A stretch of 64,000 bases of DNA from Costus lasius (lineage: Eukaryota; Streptophyta; Magnoliopsida; Zingiberales; Costaceae). Under the pieces are notes generated by a model. It did not search any database, was not told the origin of the DNA, and saw only the letters and a program-made list of their open reading frames with translations. The position numbers and the translations under genes were made by a program. Positions 20,393 through 33,900 of this stretch are shown here, one piece after another; position 1 is the first letter of the stretch, and each line of letters starts with the position of its first letter. Location: contig CM050447.1 in assembly GCA_027563935.2 (NCBI GenBank), positions 13,422,501-13,486,500 on the forward strand. Reading direction: 5' to 3'.

Positions 20393-23300
20393 ATGTTCTC
20401 CCCCGCGGCGAGGAAACCCCATCTCGCCGCCACCCCCCGCAAGCCCCAGAACCCCCAGAACTCCCCGTCGACACCCTTCGACCGGAGTAGCACCGGAGTT
20501 CCCGGCCGCCCAACCACCGGTACGCCGGCTCCTTGGTCCTCCCGCCTCTCCGTACTTGCCAGGTACCTTTCCGCTGCCTCCAATCATCTCTTTAGAGATG
20601 CCGTTATAATAACCGGTTTGGGCCGTCGCGGATTTTGAAGCATCGGGGATCTGTGATTCTTGTTAGATGGGATATTCCGGATGATGAGGCGTTCTTGAGA
20701 AGATTGATTACACACTCGTTGCTTCAGACGGAGTGGTGGGAGGACAAGATTTAGAATCGTTGTTCATTTTGAAGTATAGGGTGATATATAAGTTGGTTAT
20801 GTCTGTTCAGTTCTGTTGAACATTTCTCTGACGTCTTTGCATTTCCTTGCCAATTCTGTGAGTCTTTTAACTCTACTGCCTTGACAAAGTGAAATGGTGT
20901 CATATTTAAATTACTTAGCGGCGAATTTCCTTGCCATTTCTAGGATTCTTGTAACTATTCCAATAACAAAGTGAAGCGGACTCATACATAAGTTGCTTAA
21001 CAGCGCAAATTTTAAGCCTAACATCTTGAGGATGATTCAGTGATTTGCCAATATTCTTTGTTGCTAAGGGACTCCTGGATTTTTACTCTATTCTGTCTTT
21101 ATAGGAACGAAACGCATTCGGACCACCATACCTTATATTTGCATAACTCTGGAGTCAATGATGCATTATGACGTTGCTCTGGGTTTATATTTATTCTAAC
21201 CTTAGGATTTAGCTCATTCTTTAGAAAAGATATTATTTTGTAATTTTCCGTTATGTGTTTGTGTTTTGTAATCTTTTTCTGTTTTTTTTCCCTTTTGAAT
21301 TGCTAACAGAGTTTATGTTCAGTACATGTTTTCTATTGAATTTTTGGTCGTGTTAAATGACCTTCGTAGTCTAACAGCTGCTGATCATCTTATACTTTCA
21401 CATATAGATTTCCAACTGTAAAAGAATCTGAAAATGGTGATGATTGTAAACAAATTCAACCAGTATATGTGGGAGAGTTTCCTCAGGTTGTTCGTAATGC
21501 CCAAACCAACCTTCTGCAGAAGGGTTATGGTAAACTTAATCCTTTGCCCTCTTTTTCTTTTAGTTTCTCCACTGTATGCTACAGGACCTGCTATTGGCCT
21601 TTGAAACTTTTGCTATTTCTCGCAGATAGTAGTTCTCTTGGTGGTGGCTTGGATAGGGGAACATCTCTTGCTTGGATAATATGCGAGACTCAACTCTTTA
21701 TCTGGAACTACTTGTCAAGTGGCGGCAGTACAAAAAATTGTTCTGTGCTTGAGATCCCATCTTCTGTGATTGGAGATAAAAGCATTTACACGAAGAATAA
21801 AGAAAGTAGAAATTGGATGGTTTGTGTAGTCAGATGGGACATTACTGCAGGAAAGGTATTTGAACAGTGTAATTCTGCTGGCATTATCCTTTGCAACCAG
21901 AAAACTGGAGCTGTTGCATATTGGCCAGACATCTACTCAGAAAGTCTGAATTTTCCAATTTTTAGCTCTCCAGTACCACCATCAGTAAACAGCGATGTCT
22001 CAGTAAGAAATGAAAGGTTTACTTCCATTATTGCTTCTGTAATATCTAATAGTTCTCGAGAATGTGTTGCTCTAGCTTCTCAACCAAATGGAGGCTTATG
22101 CATATTTAAACTTTCACCATCTGAAATACATCGTGAAATTATTTTCCTGAAAGTTTTATCTGGTGATTCTACTAGCATGCATCCAATGAATGAATTGTGT
22201 GCAAGGTCCCTACTCTGGCATCCACAGTATGCTTCGTCATATGATTCTGGTTGTAAGTTCTTTGTATTGACAGATCATGAAATTCAATGTTGTACTATTG
22301 ATATTGTACCTAATATCAGTGTTAAAAGAATCTGGAATCATGAAATTGTTGGTAATGATGGGCATTTGGGTATTAAGAAGGACCTAGCAGGACAAAAGCA
22401 GATTTGGCTTTTGGATATGCAAATAGATGACCAAGGGAAGGAATTTATTATTCTTGTTGCTACCTCCTGTAAAGATCGAGTAAGCAGTTCAAGTTACATA
22501 CAATATTCTCTTTTGACAATGCAATATAAACCAGGTTTCTCTGCGAACAACAGTCATGGTACGAATGAAAGGATTCTTGAGAAAAGAGCTCCTCCTCAGA
22601 TAGTAATTCCTAAAGCACGAGTTGAAGATGAGGATTATTTGTTTTCTACGCGGATACGTGTTGGTGGCAAGCCATCTGGTTCTGTGATAATATTATCCGG
22701 AGATGGAACTGCAACTGTTACCAGCTATTGGAGAGGTTCTACACGGCTCTATCAGTTTGATTTACCATGGGATGGAGGGAAAGTTCTTGATGCATCTGTT
22801 ATCCCTTCTGCTGAAGATAGTGATGAAGGGGCGTGGATTGTCTTGACTGAAAAAGCAGGAGTTTGGGCAATACCTGAAAAAGCTGTTTTACTTGGTGGAG
22901 TTGAACCACCAGAGCGGAGTTTGTCACGGAAGGGGAGTTCAAATGAGCGGATTGCAGATGAAGAGAAAAGTAATCAGGCAATTGGAGGCAACACTATCAG
23001 AAGGCTTAGTTCTGAAGCATGGGGTTCTGGAGACAGACAAAGAATGTCTTTAGTTGGAAAGACTGCTCAGGATGAAGAAGCTGAAGCATTGCTGAGTCGT
23101 TTGTTTCATGAATATCTTGTATCTGGTGAAGTTGAAGGTGTATGTGACAAGCTTAGAGAAAAAAGAGCATTTTTAAAGGAAGACGAAACAAATATTTTTA
23201 CCCGCATTAGCAAATCAATTGTAGACACATTAGCTAAGCACTGGACAACAACCAGAGGGGCTGAATTTATGGCTTCTGCTGTAGTGTCATCATTGCTCTT

Positions 23301-24857
23301 GGATAAGGAGCAAAAGCATCAGAAGTATCTTCAGTTTCTTGCTTCAACCAAGTGCCATGAGGAACTCTCATCTAAGCAAAGTAAGCAATTTTTTTTTTGG
23401 TGTGTGTGTGTCTGCGTTGGGTTGGGGGGGGGGGGGCGCTTCTCTTTAGAATTAATATATAATGTGCTTATCGCATTCAATTTCACTGCAATTTATTCTT
23501 GCATTTAGCATCCAGGTTCATAATCCTAATAGCTTGTATTGATACCATGTTCAATAATTGGATGAAAAGAGGTGGCATTATTATTTCATTTGTACCAGGA
23601 GGGGGAATACACGCATATAGGCTGCCACCTATACACTTAAGACTCCAAGAACTGAGCAATCTAAGACTAAACAAGTGGTATATACTAACTCTATTATATA
23701 GGAAGATACAAAACTATGCATACATATATTCTTAGCCTAACACCACTCAAGCTGAGTATAGATCTCAACTATGCGCAACTTATAGAAACTATTGAATTGA
23801 GAAGTGACAAGATGTTTGGTGATGTCAACAAATTGATTCTTAGAAATAGTGAAAGAAGTGCATACTTTCTTGCTCATTACAACATCTTAGATGAAGCAAA
23901 ACAACTTGAAAATGTTAAATTCTCTCATAAAAGACCATATTGCTAATAATGTATATTTTGCTTAGTGTATGATGATTGGCTCATCTTGGGCAAATCTAAA
24001 ATCTTCCAGAATAGAATGAAGCCACATCATTTTAGAATACATATGAGCTAAAGACTAGGTTCCCGCAAGCCAACATAAGTACATAAATCTAAAATGGTTC
24101 TCTTAATTTATATTTAGGGCAAGGCAACTTTTAAATCCACATTTTCTTCAAGATGTTCATAACATATTTTCTTTCTGGCCAGGAGAATCCTCGTTTATTA
24201 TAAGTAATTCAATACCCATGGAATATTGAAGCTTTCCTATATCTTTTATAACAAATTGGTGTTATGGTGCCTTTTGATTTAGAAATTCCTTTTTAATCAC
24301 TCTTTATAAGAAGAATAACATCATGTATGACAAGAATAACAACATTAAATAAATTCTGCCCAGATCTATCAAGATGAGTGATATACTTTATTACCCTAAA
24401 GACTATTATAAACTTGGGAGAACCTTGAAAAATATGCTTTAGGACTTAATTTGAGATCATAAATAATCTCCTTAAGTTAACATACCTCTTCTCTCCTTTG
24501 AGCAACATATCCTAGAAGCCTCTGTATTTTAACTTTTCTCTTTCTTGTAACCTTATAAGATATTTTTAGTACCATCTAATACATTTTGCTAATTTTGATT
24601 GATTATTAAAGAGGAAAACACTTGATTGGAATGAAGTTTGGCTGCATGTGAAAGTGGTCTTAAAAAGTCATTGTTATCATGGTGTTTTTCAACTAGATGA
24701 GCTTTGTATTGTTCAATAAAGCTTGACAAATTATTCATGTTGTCATTTCATCATCTACTTGGCAAATGGAAAAGTTAATGGATGATGAAATGAATGTCAA
24801 TATTAATATTATGTGGTCACAGGGACAAGAAGAGAATGTACCTTAAATAGGATCATT

Positions 24858-24925
<68 letters not shown>

Positions 24926-27900
24926 CATATTTTAGGAGTTATATGAGCATTATTAATGAATAGCATATAATAAATATCTATTAATAATGAACTAGTAAAA
25001 TACCAACTATTCAGCATTAAAAGTTAATAGATCATGGATGAGGGATGTATATTGTAACATTACTTATTCTATGGACGTTGATGAGTTTGTGTACTCAAAA
25101 TAACATTTGATTTTATGTAAGATAAGATTTGAAAAATATCTGAAAATTAACCTAATCCAATCCAATAGTGAGGAGTTAGGACTTTAAGAGTTTGTTTACT
25201 CTTGAGAGATCTACTTAGTGAGTTACTAATGGAGTGATATTATTTAGGTATTGATAAAGGCTAGATTTTCAAACGCACCTAATTTGTTAAACTAATGGGT
25301 TGTAGCATTAATAAGTTGATAGTTTTTGGCTTAATGGTATAAATTCAATTATATTTAAGTCATTGACACAAAATGAATGGATCAATTACGATCGCACAAT
25401 CCTATCTTGATCCATCACTACCTGCTTTGTAGAATGGTTCGAATGATCCGAATCATAGGATCAAATCCTATGTTCCGGATCATGATTTGAATAACTATGA
25501 TCTAAAGAGCTATTTTGCATACTCTTTGACTATGACAATAAGAAGATCAAGATCATTAGACATGACCTTTAAGTGAGGTGAAAATGTTGATCGTATGGCG
25601 ATAATGCTAGTAGTAATATGACTAGTCAGAGTATGAATAGATACATAGTATTAAATACTGGTTTGAACCAACTAGTATTTCCAATTTGTGTCGGTTTGAA
25701 CTGACAAGTACTTTCAGTTTATACCGGTATTAGTTTGGACTGGTATAGGAATAGGTCGGTACTAGACCAGTATTTATATATATTTATATATAAAATTGGT
25801 TATACCAATCAGTATTAATTAGTATCAACTGATATGTACTAATTTGACATTGGACTAGTACACTAATTCGGACCAATTTTTCGAACTTTGGATAGATAAT
25901 GAACTAAATTAAGTAGGAGATTATTTGATGTCAAAATAAAAAGGGACATGCTTGAAGAAGATAATATTATTGAACATATGATGGAAATATGGTAGAATCA
26001 TATAGCCTTTTGTGTACAAGAGTTTCAAAAAAGGGTACAATTCTGACAACAAGATCTAAGCATGTCATGGATAAGACCAGAAATAAAAATAAAACATTGA
26101 CACCAAAAGAAATGAGTATCAAAAGTACTCTCACATGGAGAATAAAGAAGAGACAATTAATGAGATAACAACATATTTGTATTGATATGAGCACATGATC
26201 AGTATTGGGTATATAATTATATATATATAATTTAATTTAATTTAATTGTTCATTACCACCAGTCACATGCATGTGCCGATATTAGATACACCGGTATAGG
26301 CTGGTATTTAAAATCATGGGTTATATCCAACAAAAAAATTGGAAACATGTGATCGGTCGTCAACATTTTCCATATTAAGAAGAGAATAATTCTTATATTT
26401 TGCTATCTCGGTTTGCTTAGATTTGGTAGATGATGCTATGAGATCGCTAACAAGCTGAACACTTAGTTTGCATATACATAAGAACATTGTGGATGCCTCG
26501 GGATTTGTGCTAAATCCCGGAGGCATTATATTCTCCCCCACCTATGATCATCATCGTCGTCGATGATAGGCTATGAAGATCATATCTAATCTACTCTTCT
26601 ATCTGCCATTGGTAGAAAGTCTCTTTTGTGTAGTTTTCTACCTCATGTGTGCCTTTAACTCTGGATGATATCTTTGCACTTCTACCCTGCCTTGAATGGC
26701 TAAATATCACCGAAAAAATTTTCTGCTTCAAATCATAATAACTCGGCTATGCACAATATTTTTGAGACCTAGTCAGATATAGCCTATGCTGTGTGCTTAA
26801 GCTATTTAACTGTATCATCCAGCCAGCAGTGTGCTCTAGGCTACATATAGCCTCCTGGAGCACCTGAACCAACTCTCTGAATGTTGTGGAGCCAATGCTC
26901 TCTATATTTTGTACTGCGTCTTTGAAAATGAGAGGTTCTCTTTTGAGGTTGATCTCAAGAGGGGTCTTTCTAATAGATGAAGATCGCTACAAGGGAGCAA
27001 ATTGCGCTGCGTCTAGGAGAGACACCACCATACGCAGACTCATTGGGAATAGAAGGTACCTCTTTAGTGACATGCTCATCAACACTATCTGGCCACTAGT
27101 CTGAAGGTGATTTGCTGTCAACTTTATCTTCCAACCATATTTCCTGAATCTTTCAATCCAAGACTCCACTATCGAACTAGCAACTCCGTCGAAGACAATG
27201 TCTATTGGGAACCCTCGATGCCCCACTACTAATTTGGAGAAGAGCTCGGCAATGTCTATAGCCAAGCAGGCCTCTAATGTAAAGAGTAAACCTTTCCCTC
27301 TTATCCCCGGAAAACCATTGAAGAGATCCATGGAACCTGAAGTCCATGGGTGTTCCGAATACATGAGAGGCTGAAGCAATCGAGCTTCAGACCATCTATC
27401 AGTCGTATCCTGCAGATCAAGCCGGTGTGGATGTCAAACATAGCTCTCATGGAGGGCTAAAGAGGTGATATGGACTCCAGCGCCAGCATCCTATGTGGTC
27501 CAGGGTGACTGCCCCATGCAATGTATCCACTACCTGTTTGAACACAATGCCGATTGCCCTCTACTATGATGAAGTTATTGCCTGTACGACAATCCTCGCC
27601 TCCGCGCACATCTGCAATTAGTTGCCTCGAGCTATCGAGGGATGCAGCTTGTCTGATGCGCCTAGGGAGAACCCTATTAATCCCCACTAAAGTCGTAAGC
27701 ACCACTATCCCAATGCAACTGAGTGTGCTAGTCACCAAGAATGCTGCTCTGACTGGTGATCCCAACTGGAGTTTTGTAAGGTACTGAATCCATCTGGCCT
27801 GTGTAGATGAGAGCCCCTATGTCATGATGGAGTAAGTGTTGGAGATGTTGTCTGCCTCTACCACGAAGTCGCTACAAAGGAGGATGATCCGCCCCATGTG

Positions 27901-30900
27901 GAGGCTATACCCAGTGATCATCTCCTGCTCCTAAGATGTGCAGGGCTACTTTATTAACCTCAATCTCCTACTTGGTAATGCAATGGTATGCCCCTTATGT
28001 AGAAAGACTCCCCTACCTAAATCCAAGGTATCAAAGTGGATTTTGAATGAGCGATCGAAATCTTGCATTTGGAGAAACAACCCAGTGGCGATTCTATGCT
28101 TTGTCTCTGCTAGCACAATATGAAACTGCTGACACTGTTCTTCTATATGCTAGGAGTCCTTCCTCAGAAGGTCTGGAGCTATGATCCTGGAGTCATCCTA
28201 CTAAAACATTCTCAAGTTCCTCTCACTAAGGATCTAAGCTCTAAGGGTCTAGATAAGGTCAGTTGCTACAACGGTCGTCCTCTTTTATAGATCTACCTGG
28301 CCAGTGCCATGATCACAGGTACTGGATCATCAAAGTAGCAATGGAATAACTCTCCCTCTGATATAGCTGGTCCCTCAGTCGATGACTGCCATATATATCG
28401 AGTGCTCCTACATCGTGGTATAATGCTTTATAATGCCGAATCTGTAAACTAATCTCATCATGTCTACTATATGCGTCAATATCAGAATCATCTAGGAGAG
28501 GGGTATCGGCACAAAGATCAGGCTCCAAAGTGTGATCCTCTACTTTATAGTATTGTACCGGACGCATGCAATATCTGGAGTATCTTGGATACTGTGGGTC
28601 GCGGGCTCACAATGCCTCATGCTGGAAGCAATGTCTAAAGCTGATATCCAGTCTCGATCAAGGTGGTGACAATGAAGATGGATCTAGAGTGCTAGATGGA
28701 CTCTGTTGTTGTTAATCTGTGCTTTAAGCTCCTGCTCCAAAGGATACTTGAGGTAGCGAGGCTGAAAGTGAAGAGAGGACCCTGAAACTGTCTCAATGTG
28801 ATGATCAGTCATATATAAATGAGATAGTCTCCTGAGCAATCCGGGTGTAAGATCATCTCTGAACTCTTTGAGATACATCAACATCTTCTTGACTTCCCAC
28901 CTGGGGAGATCTCACCCAAGTGGCTAGAGAAGTCAACTCGCTTTGATATCTGCCCGTCTCCAAGGTGGCTGTTGAGGTAGCTCCGCTTTGCACTCCACTC
29001 GAAAGCTAGTGCTGCTGTGACACAACTCACAAAGCATGGATGCTGATCATCCATAATTTGCACTCCGCCAAGATGAGGTACCAGTGTACCACTTTTGCTC
29101 TTATCTTCCTCAATAACTCTGATCTAATGATCATGTCCTAATCATCAAGTTGCATGATGTGCACATGATGTGTACCCATCTAATTGCCAAAGATGATTGG
29201 GACATTATAAGAAATCCCGACGATCTGTTGCTTCTCTGTGTCAATTGTCTTCACTTGGTCTTGCGCGAGGGAGATGCGAAAATCCAACCGAGTCGCCATC
29301 CTATCAGACACGAACACATGCGAAGCTCTTGTGTCAACTAGGGCATGAACTCAATGTAAGTGCATCCTCAGCTCCACAAATATGAACTCCGTCTTCACCT
29401 CCTGTATTGTGATGACATTGATCACAAGAAGATTCCCTGTGATCAACGAGTCATCCTCTTCCTGTCGAGCCTCTTGCTCTATAATAGCTACCGGTCTCTC
29501 CCCATGGACAAGCCGCATGGGGTGCGGCCCACGACAGATAAAACATTATCTGTCGAGCCTCTTACTCAAATGGACCAATATCGCTAAAAGTCTCATCATT
29601 CATTTTTTTTTTGTCAATTTTAATTTTAAACCGATACCTCATTGTTAGAATTCAAAAATGGTCTATTAAAGATTGTGTTTGACTTTTAATTACTCATATT
29701 GTTTTAACGTTTTTAGAATTTTGGGGTATAACCAAAACCCAAATATTTCTGTTACCATATTACCATATTTTCATTAGTCTATTTATACTTGATGATGTTT
29801 AAGATGTTGTGTGACTATCGTTATCTACACACCTCAAGTTTATCTAATTGTCATCAAACAACACGAACACTCACCATTAAATATTTATTTTAGCATCTCA
29901 TCAATTATGAAATGTTCGTTTTTTTTACTACAATAGTGTAACCCATGTAGATTATTAACTTTGAATTACTTTGTTTTATCATTCAACTAAGTTGTCTTAG
30001 TAGACATTATACAATTACCTATAATTAATCATCATAACCCAAATTGTTTTGATAGCCATAGAGGTACATGAAGATTATTTATTTATTTATTACCAATTAC
30101 TCTGTATTGGAATTAGCTTTAGTGTGCCACCCCCAATCACACTTAAGTGGTGTTAATTAGGAATGAAAGAGGTTATTCAACTAGAATCATATTTAAATTA
30201 ACTTATCATATAATTACTTACTCTCAATTACTAATTTAAATAGCCACTAACTTATATCTGATTTCTTGCCAACAGATAGGTTTCCTTCTTCTACTCTTGC
30301 TATCTTATCTTTATTTATTAATGTGCCTAGAAAGTAAAATATGTATCATCCATTAGAACAAATGTTTAAGGCAAAAGTTTATCTAAGTGTTTTTTTTTTC
30401 AATCTTATTGTCTTTATTTCATGCTTTAGTAGTTGGTATCCATTATAATTAATTATGATGAGCAATTGCAATTATCAAATCTCATCATGTGCACATTTTA
30501 GTTACAAGGGCTAGTTGAAGCTACTATGTTGCACTTTTGAATATTGATAATAATGTTTCTTATCAGGTTTCCTTTTTTTTTCAGTCTCTATGTAACATGA
30601 TTCATAAGTTCTTATTATTATTACCATTATTATCATAAACTATCTCTATAATAATAATATTATTATTATTTTTAATTTATCAATTAAATAAACTCTTCCC
30701 TTCATATCTTAGGATTTAATTTTTATTTTCTTTTAATTCAAATTTTCAAATAAATTTATACTTGGACTTGATGGTTCCATGTACTCAATTAAGTTACTAG
30801 ATATTCTCCAATTAAATCTCTCCAAAATCTTGCTTAAGTACCTTATAGATTTTTTTTACACAAGTTAAAAGCTCTTCCATTTTCATCATCATTCTTTTCA

Positions 30901-33900
30901 TTTTTTTTTCTACCCATACATAATCTTAGAGTATACTAATATCATTCTCCGCATAGGTCAATAATGACATCTATAATCTCCTCAAATATGGTCAAAATTG
31001 AGTTAATTATTAACTACCTTGATTAATACCCTACAAGTTACACCCTTTAGCAATTTGTATGTGTATTCACATCCTTTAAACTCAAATGATTGAATTAATT
31101 AATTTTTTTTTAATTTGCATATGCAATATTGCATAATTGAGTTGTGCAATCATTACAAGTGCACGTGTCATAGTTATGACAAGGACAAGAGAAATAAGTA
31201 AACTCGAAGAGTGCAGTACAACAAGAGTTGTACGCAATATTCAGAAAGGATGAATTACTTGGAAAATTTATTGATTCTCTCTTAATTGGTTAGATTGTAG
31301 GTGCGATGATTTACTTTATGTAGAGGTCTCTGGTTGAAGTCCAAGATGAACCAACTGTGCTAGGAAAATTAGGAGATGCATCTGACACTTGCCTACTCAA
31401 TTTATAAAGACAAACTACTTATAAATTGAGAGTTATGAAATTCATATTTATAAAATATTACTCTAAGCAATTGTTAACTTTTGTATTTGTCTCTTAAATG
31501 ATTTCTCACTAAAATCATAAATGAGTTACTTATACAAGGAGCTTATAGTTTTCACTTCAAAGCATTTATTAATCACCTTTATTGTCAATTAAGATTCTGT
31601 TAATTACTATAGAGGTTTATCGATTGGTGTCATTCTACCTTTATCCTGTGCCGGACTACTATCCCAACTTCAGGGGTTTATGACAAATCGGTTGGAGTTT
31701 TCTATATCTGTTTGTATCTTATAAGTGCTCTTCAACTTCACCGGGTTTGGGGCGATCCTGTGATATTTTGTGTTTCAAGTTGGGATTTGTTTACTTGGCG
31801 TTTCAAAATCAAAACCACTTGTTATTAGAATTTATGATCTGTTGCCTGTGTTGGGTGCGGTAATTCTAGTGTTATCTCTATATGAGTTTGGGACTGTATC
31901 ATATAGGTAAGTACCAAGGTGAGATCAACTAGGACACTTAAATTTTCTTAGTTTCTCAACCCATTATTATAATGATGAGTAATTACTTTTGTTTCAAGGA
32001 AACAACCATCTTGAAATAATCACTTATATTATATAGTTTATGTTAACCGTCCTATGAACAGGGATAATATTTTCCATTAACAATATGCTCCTAAGACTGC
32101 ACTATTAACAAGAACAGGTAAAAGATCCTGAGTTTCTATTCATTTTAACCTCATTTTTCATTTTCATTTTCATTGTGTATCTAACACATTGCCCTGAGTC
32201 ATTTAAGCATTATTAATTTATCTTTAGTACTTGACCCTAGATCAGTTACTTAGCAAGTTAAATAATTAAGGCTTCATCCCTAAGTTTATATATTATCATT
32301 CTTTTCTTCTAAGTACTTTATGAGTGTAGTGTCTCAATGAAACCAATACTCATTTGAGGGTGTCATTTACAGCCACGCCCAAACTGTCCGCTAAATGATA
32401 CAACCATATTATAACCTAACTCATACCAAAATACGAGACTCATCTATTCAAGAGAGTCCAACACGCTTTCTGATCAAATTAAATAGCATTAACACGGCCT
32501 CACAATCTAGGCTCTATACTCGACCCATGTGAGTACAATACGTGCACATCATTTGCTATAAGGACATTCTCTATGACGTTCAATCATATAAGAGAAATTG
32601 TGTCTATATATTTCATATTTATTTTCATGTGTAATTTGCATTAAGTACATAAATCCTAACAGCATCCTAGGTCCTACTCCTAGAGTTTACCTTAAATCCT
32701 TATGGCCAATTTGACTCTTGAGGTGAAACGCATAACTTTGATACCACTAATTGTCATGCCCTGATAGGTATAGGCTCCGGCCGGTAACCCACATGTGGCA
32801 CATGACAATTGGGCCCGTTAATCTAGCCCGACCCAATACTATAAACATTAAATCAATAGTAAAATCCCACTGTACACATGTATATGTATTAATATCTGTC
32901 AACATCGACGGGTACAATAGCTCAACCACATGGCTAATCATCACCGTATAATAATATCACAAGTTAGAATAATATTAAAAAAAATGTAAATACAATTATT
33001 AGCAGAAAGTCATCTACAACTATCTATCTATGACCGATCCGTCCGCGGCGGACCTGCACCAGGACCTGAAACAAAATCAACATATACAGGGTTTTTAGCC
33101 AGAAGGGCTAAGTAGAGATTAAGTACATGGTGCAATAATACTAATAGAAAACGTGCCAAACATACATGCAGCATAGCCAAACAATGTGCACCAAACATTT
33201 ATTTGTAAACCATGATTAAAATCATACAGGTATAACAGCACACCAAAGAATACTGAGCTATGGACACGCACTCATATTTGAGTGATCCCCAGTGTCAGCT
33301 CGCACACTGGAGACGACTGTTCGTCAACAGTCCGCTAGTATTGCGTCCAGTATCCTATCATACCCCGTATATAATAACATAACTGTATGCAGAGAATAAT
33401 ATAGTCTACGAGGTCATCCTCCATAGCACTATATGGGTCTGGTCCCAAAACACGTTTGACTGGCACTCCAGCGCCACCAGTACTACACGAACAACAATAT
33501 ACCGTACTAAGTATGACTCAAATAATGATACCATATGCTAGAGAGCACGCATGTGATATAAATAATGTGAAATCCCAGTAAACTAGGATAAGGACATATC
33601 ATGTGAAGAAATATAAATAAACAATCATAATCATGCTCAACAGAGTAACAATTCAAAGGAAATAATAATAATAGAGTAATCAGCAAGAAGTCCCTAACTA
33701 AGCGGTAACGCCTAACCGTAAGATGCCTCCTAATCAAGCGGTAGACACCTTGATCAATGTACAAAGAAATAGATCCCTACCTATGTAGGTCTGACTAATC
33801 CCAATCCTGCGTCCAATCGAATCCCGATCGTCTGAGTCTACAGTCCTCGTAATGAAATGAAATACACGTGTATAATCCTCCCGACTAAACCATGTTCCTA

